From: JAXGYX01 sp040772065
Lineage (GTDB): Bacteria; Bacillota; Clostridia; Saccharofermentanales; Fastidiosipilaceae
Direction: 5' to 3'
Length of the DNA: 64,000 bases
NCBI GenBank assembly: GCA_040772065.1
Contig: JAXGYX010000001.1
Coordinates: 1,612,001-1,676,000 of the forward strand
Under the pieces are notes generated by a model. That model searched no databases and was not told where the DNA came from. It saw nothing but the letters and a program-made list of their open reading frames with translations. This document shows, one piece after another, positions 27,114-36,852 of the stretch; within the stretch, counting starts at the first letter, position 1; each line of letters begins with the position of its first letter. The position numbers and the translations under genes were made by a program.

Positions 27114-28649
27114 ATGAAACAACTCGGGACCATGACACACGCCATATCGACCTATGCGGAGGACCTGCGCGCGGAGCGACTGCTCAGCCACCTCGTCGCG
27201 GCTGATGACTCGGACCTCGCGCGGATCGAGATCCGCGCGCTCTCCTTTGATTCGCGCGACATCTCACCGGGGACCTTGTTCATTTGCAAGGGCCGGGCGT
27301 TCAATAAAATCTACCTCGAGCGCGCGGTTGAGGCGGGCGCCGTCGCGTACGTTTCCGAGACGGCCTACGAAGACATGGCGATTCCCGGCCTGATCGTCCA
27401 CGATGTGCGACTGTCGATGGCCACTTTGTCGCGGCGCATGTATAACAATCCGCAAAATGAATTGACGTTGATCGGAATCACCGGCACAAAAGGAAAGTCC
27501 ACAACAACTCGCATGATGCAGCAAATCATGAACTGTTGGCAGGAAAAATTGGGTCTGCCTCCGGTCGGCGTGATCTCTTCGATCACCTATTTTGATGGCG
27601 TCAAAGAGACCGAGGCGGTGCTGACCACCCCGGAGATCCCTGATCTATATCGCATGTTGCGCACCGGGGTCGAGGCGGGGCTTAACTACTTCATCATCGA
27701 GGTCTCCTCGCAGGCGCTGAAATACGATCGTCTGGACGGTGTGCGATTCGCGACAGCCGCTTTCCTCAACATCTCCGAAGATCATATCAGTCCGGTCGAG
27801 CACCCCGATTTCACGGATTATCTGGAGTCGAAGCTGCGCATCTTCGAGCACAGCGACCGCCTGGTGTTCTCGCTGGACACCGGCGAATCCGCCAAGTTGA
27901 AAATTGCCGCCCGCGGCATGGAATATCTGACATTTTCTGTCCGGGACAACAGCGCCGATCTCCACTGCGCTGAGATTCAAACCGACGAAGACGGATTGAA
28001 TCTGCTGGTTCGCCAAACCAACGGCGCCGATCTCTCTTTGCGAGTCAACATGGCCGGGCGATTCAACGCCGAAAACGCGCTCGCTGCCGTGGCGCTATCT
28101 GATCAGTTGGGGGTACCCACGGAATGTGTCCAGCAAGGTCTGGCGGACGCTCGAGCCGACGGGCGAATGGAGATCATCCGTTCCGCTGACGAGCCGATCG
28201 CCGTGATCGTCGACTTCGCCCACAATACCCTAAGTTGGGATTACCTGGCGTCGACCGCCGCAGAGCTGTTTCCGGATCGCGACCTAATCTATGTCGGCGG
28301 AGTCGCCGGCGGAAAAGCGCTCAACCGTCGCAAGGATTTAGGTCGATTTTTAGGTTCCGGTAAAATAAAGAAGGCCTATTTGACTGCGAGCAATCCGGGG
28401 CTCGAACGAACTGAGGACATCTGTGAGGAGATCATCAGCCACATCCGGCCGACCTCCATTCCCACAGAAATCATCGTTGATCGTGACGAGGCGATCGGCA
28501 AGGCGATTGCGGATATTGAAAATCCCGCCGTCGTGTTGCTCGCCGGACAGGGGGCTCATACAAACATGTGGATCGGAAGGGATTTGGTTAAGCGAAAAAG
28601 CGACCGGGAGGTCGCCACCGCCGCGCTGAAAAGGCGGCGAAGGAAATAA
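27114..28649 (+). CDS. MurE-like Mur ligase
   Basis: 511-aa ATP-dependent ligase of the Mur family, most similar to MurE, which adds the third residue (meso-DAP or Lys) to UDP-MurNAc-L-Ala-D-Glu in peptidoglycan synthesis. The N-terminal domain has LSFDSRDISPGTLFICKG (about 42-60). The P-loop is GITGTKGKSTTTRMM (about 121-135), followed by TTPEIPDLYRML and VSSQALKYDRLDGV. Odd points: the usual HTPD is HNTL, the DNPR/DNPA side-chain-specificity motif reads SNPG (TASNPGLERTED), and GKGHE reads GQGAH. The amino acid added is therefore unclear, and a paralog with another substrate is possible. It lies 36 bp after the RNase J gene and ends at a palindromic terminator. Confidence 0.78.
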   Translation: MKQLGTMTHAISTYAEDLRAERLLSHLVAADDSDLARIEIRALSFDSRDISPGTLFICKGRAFNKIYLERAVEAGAVAYVSETAYEDMAIPGLIVHDVRLSMATLSRRMYNNPQNELTLIGITGTKGKSTTTRMMQQIMNCWQEKLGLPPVGVISSITYFDGVKETEAVLTTPEIPDLYRMLRTGVEAGLNYFIIEVSSQALKYDRLDGVRFATAAFLNISEDHISPVEHPDFTDYLESKLRIFEHSDRLVFSLDTGESAKLKIAARGMEYLTFSVRDNSADLHCAEIQTDEDGLNLLVRQTNGADLSLRVNMAGRFNAENALAAVALSDQLGVPTECVQQGLADARADGRMEIIRSADEPIAVIVDFAHNTLSWDYLASTAAELFPDRDLIYVGGVAGGKALNRRKDLGRFLGSGKIKKAYLTASNPGLERTEDICEEIISHIRPTSIPTEIIVDRDEAIGKAIADIENPAVVLLAGQGAHTNMWIGRDLVKRKSDREVATAALKRRRRK

Positions 28650-28760
28650 AAAGGAAATAAAAACGCACCGCCACACCTTAAACTGATGTCCAACATCTGA
28701 GACGCGCGTCAACCCGGCACCCCTCGCCGAGCGGCAGGAACATGATCAAAGCCACAGCAA

Positions 28761-28797
28761 AACTCCTCAGAAGCGGCCGCTTCTGAGGAGTTTTTTA
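28761..28797. terminator. Perfect 32-bp palindromic terminator
   Basis: 28761-28792 is a perfect palindrome (16-bp arms, no loop, centred on GCGGCCGC) with six T on the plus side and four A on the other. It sits between the convergent MurE-like gene and nrdJ, so it can terminate both. Confidence 0.9.
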
Positions 28798-28813
28798 TCG
28801 TGTCGGCGCTCTG

Positions 28814-31800
28814 TCAAGAGCATCCGGTCGTGCTGCCACAGTCTAGGCAAACTTTACAAGTTCCATTTTGCACCATGCGCAAGCTTGAACAGTTGGGGCA
28901 GGTCGAACCATCGTACACACGCTCTCCGTGAGCCGCCGCGGCACGTGCGGATTCATGTATGAACGCGCTGCCGAACACTGTGTTGTCCTGATCATTACGC
29001 TCCGCCCCCGCGCCCAGATCAATCTTCTCGCTCATCAGCTCATTGACCGAGATTTGTTCCGCCAACAACGGCGGCAGCGCTTGGGCGTCTTCTTCCGGCT
29101 TAACCTGGCAGCGGCTGAAATCTCCCAGTTCAATGTCAATGATCTTGCTGATCAGATCCGAAATCGACGTCGCGTATTTGATATATGGGTGGCGCTGCAC
29201 AAAACCATAGGGTTCATATTGTTGGCCTCGCAGCATTTTTGAAATATTATGCGCGGGGATCCGATACTGCAACATGACCGAAATGGTTTTTGACAAAGAG
29301 TTCAACAGACCCATGATGGTCGTGCCCTCCCGGTCGGTCGTTATGTAAATCTCTGAAATGTCCCCATACTCATTGCGGTTGACCGTCGTGTATATTTTGA
29401 TGCTGTCGATCTGCGCCGGATGGGTGTGACCCGATCGAATGCCTTTTAGTTTGCCTCGGCGTGATGTCGGACGAGGTCTTGAGATCTCCTCTCTCAAGGT
29501 CTTCGCGTAGGTCAGCAAGGCAGGGTAAGTCAATGAGTTCAAATCGAATTCATCGTCCGATTCATCCAATGTGATATTCAAGGGTTGAGCCTGTTTGGAT
29601 CCATCTCTATACAGGGTGATCCCCTTGACTCCGGTTTTCCACGATTGCAGCAAAACCTCTTTAAAATCATCGACCGTCGCCGAATTGGGTAGATTGACGG
29701 TTTTGGAAATCGCTCCGGAAATCAGAGGTGTCAGCGCCGCGACCATCAACACATGGCCGGATGGTTCAATATAGCGTTCACCTGATCCACAGCGATTTGC
29801 GGTGTCAAAAATCGGGTAATGCTCCGGCTGTAGGTGTGGCGCCCCCTCGATTTTCCCGTCGACGACTCTGCCGTTTTCCTCACGTCCGATATAGGCGATG
29901 ATGTCCTCAACTTCTTCTTCCGAGTAGTCAAGATTTTTCAGCGCCAAGGCGATAACCGGATTGGTCAGCGTCATGAAGCCGCCGCCCGATAATTTCTTAT
30001 AGACAATATGAGAGAAGAATGGCTCGACACTGGTCGCGGCACAGTCCATCGCGAAGGAAATGGTTCCCGTTGGAGCCATCACGCTGACCTGCGCGTTTCG
30101 ATAACCATGTCGTTCACCTAAATCGACCGCGTCTTTCCAGCATTCTATCAACGCCTCGGCGGCCGTTTCCATGCCCAACGTCTCCAACAAGACGTGATTG
30201 ACCTTGATCGGACGGTAGCTCAAATCCTCATAGTCCGAATCCAACGCGCCCGCCACCCTCGCGTGATTACGTATGACACGGTTCATGTGTGGCTTGTTCA
30301 ACTCATAAAACGGAAATGGCTCAGTCTGTTTGGCCATCAGGGCGGATGTACGGTAGCTCACGCCGGTCAGCAGGCCGACAAGCGCAGACGCCATGGTGCG
30401 ACCTTGCTCGGAGTCATAGGGCAGCCCTTGAACCATCAGCAGCGAAGAGAGATTCGCCAGACCCAGTCCGGTTGTGCGGAAATTATAAGTGCGGCGGGCG
30501 ATGTCCTCGGTTGGAAAATGTCCCCAAATTATAGACGCTTCCAACGCCAGTTGAATCAGACCGATAAAATGTATATAGCCGGCCAGATCAAATTTGCCGT
30601 TAGTCTCGTCGTAAAACCCGTAAATATTAATCGAGGCGAGATTGCAGCTGGTATCGTCGAGAAAGGCGTACTCTCCACAGGGATTGGTCGAATTAAGTTT
30701 GTTGTGTGGCGCCCACAATTCACCATCCTCTCCGGCCGGACAGGTGTGCCATTGGTTGAAGGTGTCGGAGAATTGCGGAGCGGGATCGGCACAGCGCCAG
30801 GCGGATTCATTCATCAGATCCCAAAGCGAGGACACCTTGACTTCCCGGTTGACCCGGTCGTCAATGCGCCCTTTCAGCTCAATTGTCGCGTCCGGCTCTT
30901 CGTCCAAATGATCCACTTTATTCATGAAATCATCCGAAATACGCAATGAATTGTTGCTGTTCTGTCCCGATACCGTGTTGTACGACTCGCCGTCTATGTC
31001 TCCGTCATAGCCCATTTTTGTCAGAGCCACGACTTTATCCTCTTCTTTAGCTTTCCAAGTGATGAAATCCTCAATTTCCGGATGGTCGATATCCAGACAG
31101 ACCATCTTCGCCGCCCTGCGGGTGGTGCCGCCTGATTTAATCGCGCCCGCGTTGCGGTCCAGCCCTTTCAGAAAACTCATCAGGCCACTGGACACACCAC
31201 CGCCGGACAGCTTTTCACCCTCCGCCCGAATCGTTGAAAAGTTGGTTCCTGTGCCGGATCCACCTTTAAATAGCTTTGTTTCGGTCACGTACTCCTCAGA
31301 AATGGAGTGGGGCCCAAGCAGCTTGTCTTCAATGGAAAGAATAAAGCAGGCCGACGCCTGGGTCCGGGTATAGTCGTCATCCGACTGGACGATTTTCTTT
31401 TGCTCTTTGTCAAAATAATAATTTCCACTGTTGCCGCCGGCGATTCCATAGGCGCGCTTTAAACCTGTGTTGAACCATTGTGGTGAATTGGGAGCGTAAA
31501 GCTGCGCCAGCAGGCCATAGACCAGCTCATCATAAAGGATTTGGCTCTTTTCCCCCTCTTCAATCATTCCCTCGTCGATCAACGCGGCGACCCAAAAATC
31601 CACCATGCGATGCGCGACCTGACGCATGCTGTACTCACAATCGCGCTCATCTCCGGTCCCTCTTTTACGGAAATATTTGCTGGCGATGATGTCACAGGCG
31701 GTCTGCGAGTACTGAGCGGGAAACTCAAGGTCCGGCATGTCGACCAACACACGTCCGGTCTTGTGGTCTTCCAAATGAACCGAGACAACCTTCCAATCAA

Positions 31801-31885
31801 ACAAATCGAACACTGTTTTATCCGGATAAAGGTCAAGTTCCACCGTGTAGTAGCGCTTGATCAGATCATTTACCGTCTTGCTCAT
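28814..31885 (-). CDS. nrdJ: Class II B12-dependent ribonucleotide reductase
   Basis: 1023-aa adenosylcobalamin-dependent reductase making deoxyribonucleotides without oxygen. Active-site regions include ASACFILSIED, STNPCGEYAFLDDTSCNLASIN and the Cys-containing C-terminus. KGGSGTGTNFSTIRAEGE and MAPTGTISFAMDC are family signatures. About residues 860-960 carry the TSCPD-type region (EIYITTDREGTTIMGLLNSL), and the end is a zinc ribbon (CPNCSSL...CKVCLDCGSTTGC). The ATG at 31885 has GGAGGA 5 nt upstream; a longer frame to 31936 lacks one. No intein is seen. No cobalamin riboswitch is visible upstream. Confidence 0.96.
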   Translation of the reverse strand: MSKTVNDLIKRYYTVELDLYPDKTVFDLFDWKVVSVHLEDHKTGRVLVDMPDLEFPAQYSQTACDIIASKYFRKRGTGDERDCEYSMRQVAHRMVDFWVAALIDEGMIEEGEKSQILYDELVYGLLAQLYAPNSPQWFNTGLKRAYGIAGGNSGNYYFDKEQKKIVQSDDDYTRTQASACFILSIEDKLLGPHSISEEYVTETKLFKGGSGTGTNFSTIRAEGEKLSGGGVSSGLMSFLKGLDRNAGAIKSGGTTRRAAKMVCLDIDHPEIEDFITWKAKEEDKVVALTKMGYDGDIDGESYNTVSGQNSNNSLRISDDFMNKVDHLDEEPDATIELKGRIDDRVNREVKVSSLWDLMNESAWRCADPAPQFSDTFNQWHTCPAGEDGELWAPHNKLNSTNPCGEYAFLDDTSCNLASINIYGFYDETNGKFDLAGYIHFIGLIQLALEASIIWGHFPTEDIARRTYNFRTTGLGLANLSSLLMVQGLPYDSEQGRTMASALVGLLTGVSYRTSALMAKQTEPFPFYELNKPHMNRVIRNHARVAGALDSDYEDLSYRPIKVNHVLLETLGMETAAEALIECWKDAVDLGERHGYRNAQVSVMAPTGTISFAMDCAATSVEPFFSHIVYKKLSGGGFMTLTNPVIALALKNLDYSEEEVEDIIAYIGREENGRVVDGKIEGAPHLQPEHYPIFDTANRCGSGERYIEPSGHVLMVAALTPLISGAISKTVNLPNSATVDDFKEVLLQSWKTGVKGITLYRDGSKQAQPLNITLDESDDEFDLNSLTYPALLTYAKTLREEISRPRPTSRRGKLKGIRSGHTHPAQIDSIKIYTTVNRNEYGDISEIYITTDREGTTIMGLLNSLSKTISVMLQYRIPAHNISKMLRGQQYEPYGFVQRHPYIKYATSISDLISKIIDIELGDFSRCQVKPEEDAQALPPLLAEQISVNELMSEKIDLGAGAERNDQDNTVFGSAFIHESARAAAAHGERVYDGSTCPNCSSLRMVQNGTCKVCLDCGSTTGCS

Positions 31886-31964
31886 ATCTCCTCCTTGCCG
31901 TGCACATGGATTTTCGCTTTCAAAACAACAATCCACTACTGAGTGTATATAAATGTGAATCGAA

Positions 31965-31980
31965 TTACTATATATCGTAT
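31965..31980 (-). promoter_or_regulatory. Possible NrdR box upstream of nrdJ
   Basis: TTACTATATATCGTAT matches about 12 of 16 positions of the NrdR consensus (ACAC-WATATATW-GTGT). NrdR represses nrd genes when dATP is high and normally uses two boxes about 31 bp apart. Only a weak second AT-rich match is seen about 23 bp away. The rest of the 31886-32224 gap holds only the rel terminator hairpin. Confidence 0.3.
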
Positions 31981-32146
31981 GGCGCTAAAAGACGCAAATT
32001 AAATTATATCATTCAATATTGATTCTTCAAGAGCAAAAACTGTTAACAAAACAGATAAGACATGGGGATGGCTCTCAAAAATGATGTCCCTTCAAACTGC
32101 GAAAAAAGAATCGCGCGCAGGGTCCATCTTTCCGGCGCATAATCAA

Positions 32147-32178
32147 AGCGCCGATAACGCATAACCGCTATCGGCGCT
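32147..32178 (-). terminator. Hairpin downstream of rel
   Basis: A perfect 10-bp stem (AGCGCCGATA with TATCGGCGCT, 32147-32156 and 32169-32178) lies about 45 bp after the rel stop. On the minus strand it is followed by a mixed T-rich run (TTTGATTAT), so it is a moderate terminator. Confidence 0.65.
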
Positions 32179-32224
32179 TCGTTCAATAGCCAAGATCTCC
32201 TTACGGAGCCGCCACGACATTCGA

Positions 32225-34570
32225 TTAATTTCCTCTTCTGACCTCGCTGACGTCTTTGATGGCCTTGAGGCGCCCGACCACACGTTCGTACTGATTTTGG
32301 TCCTGCACTTCGATTCGCATCGTCAGCTGCGCGCGCAGGTCTTTGAATGCCGACATCTGACCGGACAGAATCGAAACGGATTCCGAGGCGATCGCATTGG
32401 ATATTTCACTGAGCAGGTGAGTGCGGTCACGTGCGATGATTGTAAGCTCCACTTCATAAGAGGTGCTAAGGTCCTCCTTGTTCCAGGCGACCTCGATCAA
32501 ACGTGAGGCTCTGCTCGCGTCTGCCTCGCTGAGCGATGAGCTTTCCAGTAAGTTGCGGACATTGGGGCAGTCTTTACGGTGGACCGAGACACCATCGCTG
32601 CGAGTGGTAAAACCGATAATCGGATCGCCCGGAACCGGATTGCAGCAACGCGAAAGCCGCACCAGGCAGTTGTCAGCCCCCTTGACCACAATTCCATAAT
32701 CATTTTTCGCTCGTTCATTTGTCTTTTTGCGCGTCTGAGAGCGGGTGGAGCGGTCACCGGTTTGTTCCTCGCGCTCGATCATCTGAGCACCCGGGCTGTA
32801 GATAATCTGACCTGTCGGCGACAGTCGATAGCCCAGGTGCGACCGTTCCGATTCGGGCAGCGATTTGAGGTATTCATCACGTAATCGTGGCACGATCTTG
32901 CCGACACTCATGCTTCCGTGACCAATATTCGCGTACATGTCCTCCAGCGAGTTGAAATTGTACCGCTTGAAAACAACCGTCAAAAACTGATCTTTTAACA
33001 GTTGCAGGGAGGTGAAACCGGTTCTCTTTATCTCGCGATCCACCAACTCCTTGCCGCGGGCGATGTCCTCGTCGCGCGTCTCCCGTTTGAACCAGTGCTT
33101 GATTTTATTTTTCGCCGCCCCACTTTTAACGATGCCAAGCCAGTCCCGCGACGGTCCATGAACTTTGTCCGATACAAGAATTTCAACGATCTCGCCGTTT
33201 TGCAGCTCATAGGTCAGCGGCACTATGCGTCCGTTCACCTTCGCCCCATACATGGAATTGCCCACACCCGAGTGGATGGCGTACGCGAAGTCGATTGGCA
33301 CAGATCCTTGAGGCAAAGAGACGATGTCGCCACGGGGCGTGAACACATAGACATCATCTTCGACCAGCCCGGAGCGCAGCGTCTCCATATACTCGCCGGC
33401 GTCTTTCATATCTTTTTGCCAATCAAGAAGTTGTCTCAACCAGGCCAGCTTTTTGTCCAGGTTCTCTTCTTCCTCTTTTTTAGGCAACGATCCCTGTTGT
33501 TTATATTGATAATGCGCCGCGACACCGAACTCCGCCGTCCGATGCATCGCGAACGTTCGTATTTGAACCTCGAAAGCCATGCCTTTGGGTCCGATCACAG
33601 TGGTGTGCAGCGACTGATACATATTCGCCTTGGGGACAGCGATATAGTCCTTGAATCGTCCGGGCATTGGATGATACATTTCATGAACCAAACCCAGTAC
33701 CGCGTAACAATCCGCCACGGTGTTCACAATGATGCGGCAGGCGAACATATCATAGATTTGCTCAAGCGATCGATGTTTGATCGTCATTTTTTTGTAAATA
33801 CTGTAAAAATGCTTCGGGCGTCCCTCTATTTCGGACTCGATCCCCATCTTCTCAATCGCCCGGCTCAGATCACTGACGACTTGATCCAGATAGGCTTCCC
33901 GCTCCGATCTCCTTTGAGAGATCGCGCCTACCAGCTCATAGTAGGCCGTGGTGTTCAGGTAACGAAAGCAAATGTCCTCAAGTTCCCATTTCCATTTGTA
34001 AATTCCGAGTCGATGGGCGAGGGGGGCGTAGATATCCAGCGTCTCTCTGGATTTTGCTTCCTGCTTGGCGGGTGGGAGGTGTTTCATTGTGCGCATGTTA
34101 TGCAGACGATCGGCTAACTTGATAATGACAACCCGCACGTCTTTCGCCATCGCTAAAAACATCTTGCGAAAGTTCTCCGCCTGCAGCTCTTCTTTGGAGT
34201 GAAAGGACATCTTGTCCAGCTTTGTGACACCGTCGACCAGCGCGGCGATATCCGCGCCGAACTCTTCCTCCAGCTCTTCCATCGTGCTGTCGGTATCCTC
34301 CACCGTGTCATGCAGCAAAGCGGCACACAAAGTCTGTTCATCCATTTCCAGTTCAGTCAACAGTTCGGTCACCGCCAGAGGGTGAATGATATACGGTTCG
34401 CCATTAGCGCGTTTTTGCTCTTTATGCGCTTCCAACGCGAACGCGATCGCTTTATCCAGCAAAGCGGTGTCACGGCCGGACGCATACCCCCGATACGATC
34501 GTCGTAGCCGGTCAATGCTCATATTGATCATATTTTGTTCTTTAGTCGTCAACGCAAGCACCCTCTCCAT
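32225..34570 (-). CDS. rel: Bifunctional (p)ppGpp synthetase/hydrolase
   Basis: About 781-aa Rel/SpoT-family enzyme controlling the stringent response. The HD hydrolase domain contains LLHDTVEDT (about residues 78-86), so hydrolase activity is expected. The synthetase domain has RPKHFYSIYKKM, YQSLHTTVIGPKG and EVQIRT...AEFGVAAHYQYK. TGS (about 390-450, VFTPRGDIVSLPQGSVPIDFAY), a CC/zinc-finger region (SRCCNPVPGDPIIG) and a C-terminal ACT domain complete it. The start is uncertain. The ATG at 34570 lies within the 3' end of recJ; ATGs at 34531 and 34522 are alternatives, and none has a strong Shine-Dalgarno, suggesting coupling to recJ. Confidence 0.95.
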   Translation of the reverse strand: MERVLALTTKEQNMINMSIDRLRRSYRGYASGRDTALLDKAIAFALEAHKEQKRANGEPYIIHPLAVTELLTELEMDEQTLCAALLHDTVEDTDSTMEELEEEFGADIAALVDGVTKLDKMSFHSKEELQAENFRKMFLAMAKDVRVVIIKLADRLHNMRTMKHLPPAKQEAKSRETLDIYAPLAHRLGIYKWKWELEDICFRYLNTTAYYELVGAISQRRSEREAYLDQVVSDLSRAIEKMGIESEIEGRPKHFYSIYKKMTIKHRSLEQIYDMFACRIIVNTVADCYAVLGLVHEMYHPMPGRFKDYIAVPKANMYQSLHTTVIGPKGMAFEVQIRTFAMHRTAEFGVAAHYQYKQQGSLPKKEEEENLDKKLAWLRQLLDWQKDMKDAGEYMETLRSGLVEDDVYVFTPRGDIVSLPQGSVPIDFAYAIHSGVGNSMYGAKVNGRIVPLTYELQNGEIVEILVSDKVHGPSRDWLGIVKSGAAKNKIKHWFKRETRDEDIARGKELVDREIKRTGFTSLQLLKDQFLTVVFKRYNFNSLEDMYANIGHGSMSVGKIVPRLRDEYLKSLPESERSHLGYRLSPTGQIIYSPGAQMIEREEQTGDRSTRSQTRKKTNERAKNDYGIVVKGADNCLVRLSRCCNPVPGDPIIGFTTRSDGVSVHRKDCPNVRNLLESSSLSEADASRASRLIEVAWNKEDLSTSYEVELTIIARDRTHLLSEISNAIASESVSILSGQMSAFKDLRAQLTMRIEVQDQNQYERVVGRLKAIKDVSEVRRGN

Positions 34571-36722
34571 ATAATTTTCGATACGTCGGAGTTTGATACA
34601 GATCAACTTTCTGACTCACCGGACGCAACACTACACATATTATAACGTTAGACAGTTTTGATATATAGATCAAACCCGCCTCTTCATAGATTGATAGGAC
34701 GCGGCGCAGCTGAAAATGGCTGAGCGGACGGCGCATCGAGAAGTTTACCCGCGCCAGCAGCACCTGGGTCTGTAGCATACCGTAGCCATCATCCAGCGCG
34801 GATTTTAAGAACAGGTAAACTCCGCCCAGCGCTTCCTTGGTGATATCCAATTCAGATTCGGGCAAATCGAGCTGTTCGGCCAGCTCCGCTCGCCCCGTCG
34901 GCTCCTCTGTCAAAGCCAGTCGCTCTTCCAGATCAATTTGAAACATCAGGTCGTCTTCCAACTCATCGGGCAACAGAAGATCATCCGCTATGATTTGGAG
35001 CGTCTCCCGTCCATTCCATCTGTTCACGCTCGATCCGCCATAGATTTCGACAACCGTGTCGGCCGATATGCGGGCCACCATCTCCCCCTGCCCAAACGCG
35101 ACAACTTCAATTGGCTCATCACCTCCGCGCAGCTGAAACTTGAGATGAGAATTGTCTTTGCCGATGGTCCGAACAGAATGGGCGGAGTTCAAGCCATAGT
35201 AAAAAATTGGCGGTTCGTTCGCCTTACCAAACGGCTCAAGGTCGGCAAGTCCCCGCACCTCCTCGAGTCGCAAGCTTTCCTGCTCGATCGCAAGGTCATA
35301 TTCTCGTTTGGGAACGGTCGGGAAGAGCTCATCCGGCAGATGTTCATACACATAACGATCGAGCGCGTCACGCAACGCCGGCAGATTCTGTCGTGTGACC
35401 ATCAAACCCGCCGCCTGTCGATGTCCACCGAAACTGATAAGCAGGTCTTGCGCGTGCCGCAACGCCTCATAGATGTTGAAATCGCCAAACGTCCGAGCCG
35501 AACCCGTGAAAATATCTTGATTCCGGTCGATTTGCTCACCGGACGACTCAGATGGTTCAGCCATGGAGCGTTCCATGGCGATCGATTTCGCGCCGGAAAG
35601 CAAAATGACCGGTCTCAACAGCCTGGCGGACAGCCTGGCTGCCAGAATTCCCAAAACCCCGGGATGCCAATCTTGCCCTTCCAAAATCAGAATCTGATGA
35701 TCCAACCGGTGGGGTTCATTCACAATCAGTTCATTGATCTGATTAAAAATATTCTGCTCCACCATACGCCTTTGCTGATTGATCTCAACCAGCAGGGCGG
35801 CTTTCTCACCTGCCCGTTCCATCTCTCGGGCGGTCAGACATTCCATGCCGCTCAGGCTGTCTCCCATGCGTCCCGCGGCGTTGATGGCGGGGCTGAGGCG
35901 ATATGAGATCGTGTGCGCCGTCGGTGGTTGATCATTGAGATGTACCAGCTTTAGCAAGGCGGACAGTCCGGGTCGCTCGGAATCTCGCATGCGCTCCAAT
36001 CCGGCTTTCACAATGGAACGGTTTTCACCCTTTAGCGGCATGACATCACCAACTGTGCCAATCGCGGCGAGATCCAGCCCGGCTCGCCACAGGTCGGGCT
36101 GTCCCAGGCAGCGCGAAAGCGCCTGTGTCAGCTTCAGCGCGACCGCCGCGCCACAAAGATCGAAGAATGGGTAAGCGCTGTCGGAGCGGTGAGGGTTGAC
36201 GACGGCGATGGCGTCAGGCAATTGCTCACCACATTGGTGGTGGTCGGTGATGACCAACCCAATCCCCGCACTTTTCAAGTGCTCAGCCTCATCAATTGAG
36301 GAAACACCGCAGTCGACGGTGACCACAAGCCCCGCGCCCGCTGCGATGGCGTAGCGCGTGCCGATTTCTGACAGCCCATACCCCTCGTCAAATCGATCGG
36401 GAATATACCAGCCGACCAGGCCACCCGCCATTCGTAAAAACTCGGTCAGCAGCGCGGTCGCCGTCACGCCATCGGTATCATAGTCTCCATGGACCATGAT
36501 CAGCTGATGATGATTCAGGGCATTCATGATCGCGTCACAGGCGGCGTCCATGTCCGGCAACAAAAACGGATCAGGGAAACTCATCACATCGCTGTCCAGA
36601 AACAGGCGCCGCTCTTCCTCACCCATGCCACGGGCGGCCAGGACTCGTTCGCGCAAAGGCAATTCCTGTTCGGCTGCGACTGACGAAGTTTTCACGGACC
36701 ATATTTGATGATAAAGGCGCAT
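34542..36722 (-). CDS. recJ: Single-stranded-DNA exonuclease RecJ
   Basis: 726-aa DHH-family 5'-3' single-strand DNA exonuclease acting in recombination and mismatch repair. The metal-binding motifs are VHGDYDTDGVTATALL (about 78-93), VTVDCGVSS, VITDHHQC and NPHRSDSAYPF. DHHA1 (about 340-455, with the SFGGHRQAAGL motif) and OB-like C-terminal parts follow. The last 150 residues form a family-variable region with a winged-helix look. It has a GAAGGAAGGG site before the ATG and directly precedes rel. Confidence 0.95.
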   Translation of the reverse strand: MRLYHQIWSVKTSSVAAEQELPLRERVLAARGMGEEERRLFLDSDVMSFPDPFLLPDMDAACDAIMNALNHHQLIMVHGDYDTDGVTATALLTEFLRMAGGLVGWYIPDRFDEGYGLSEIGTRYAIAAGAGLVVTVDCGVSSIDEAEHLKSAGIGLVITDHHQCGEQLPDAIAVVNPHRSDSAYPFFDLCGAAVALKLTQALSRCLGQPDLWRAGLDLAAIGTVGDVMPLKGENRSIVKAGLERMRDSERPGLSALLKLVHLNDQPPTAHTISYRLSPAINAAGRMGDSLSGMECLTAREMERAGEKAALLVEINQQRRMVEQNIFNQINELIVNEPHRLDHQILILEGQDWHPGVLGILAARLSARLLRPVILLSGAKSIAMERSMAEPSESSGEQIDRNQDIFTGSARTFGDFNIYEALRHAQDLLISFGGHRQAAGLMVTRQNLPALRDALDRYVYEHLPDELFPTVPKREYDLAIEQESLRLEEVRGLADLEPFGKANEPPIFYYGLNSAHSVRTIGKDNSHLKFQLRGGDEPIEVVAFGQGEMVARISADTVVEIYGGSSVNRWNGRETLQIIADDLLLPDELEDDLMFQIDLEERLALTEEPTGRAELAEQLDLPESELDITKEALGGVYLFLKSALDDGYGMLQTQVLLARVNFSMRRPLSHFQLRRVLSIYEEAGLIYISKLSNVIICVVLRPVSQKVDLYQTPTYRKLYGEGACVDD

Positions 36723-36771
36723 GTCGACCCTTCCTTCTTAGTTGTGACAGCGATTCGATTTCATTTTGAAT

Positions 36772-36811
36772 AAAAAAACTCCGGATTTATGGCTGTCCAT
36801 CGATCCGGAGT
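36772..36811 (-). terminator. Terminator of rpsU
   Basis: A 9-bp perfect stem (ACTCCGGAT with ATCCGGAGT; 36778-36786 and 36803-36811) is followed on the minus strand by seven T. It ends about 40 bp after the rpsU stop and 50 bp before recJ. Confidence 0.92.
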
Positions 36812-36852
36812 AATAGCGATCCCTCAGCTGAATATTATGAGAAAGAAAGCGA

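Noticed and set aside
28814..31885. Possible intein in the long nrdJ
   Set aside because: The extra length is explained by the TSCPD-type region and C-terminal zinc ribbon of the long class II family; no intein splice motifs are seen.
31886..32146. Cobalamin riboswitch before the B12-dependent nrdJ
   Set aside because: No B12-box-like or other conserved riboswitch sequence could be found in the gap.
33002..34117. Open frame of 371 codons on the plus strand opposite rel
   Set aside because: Antisense shadow of a well-recognised gene; no domain, no ribosome-binding site and a composition expected from the opposite strand's codons.
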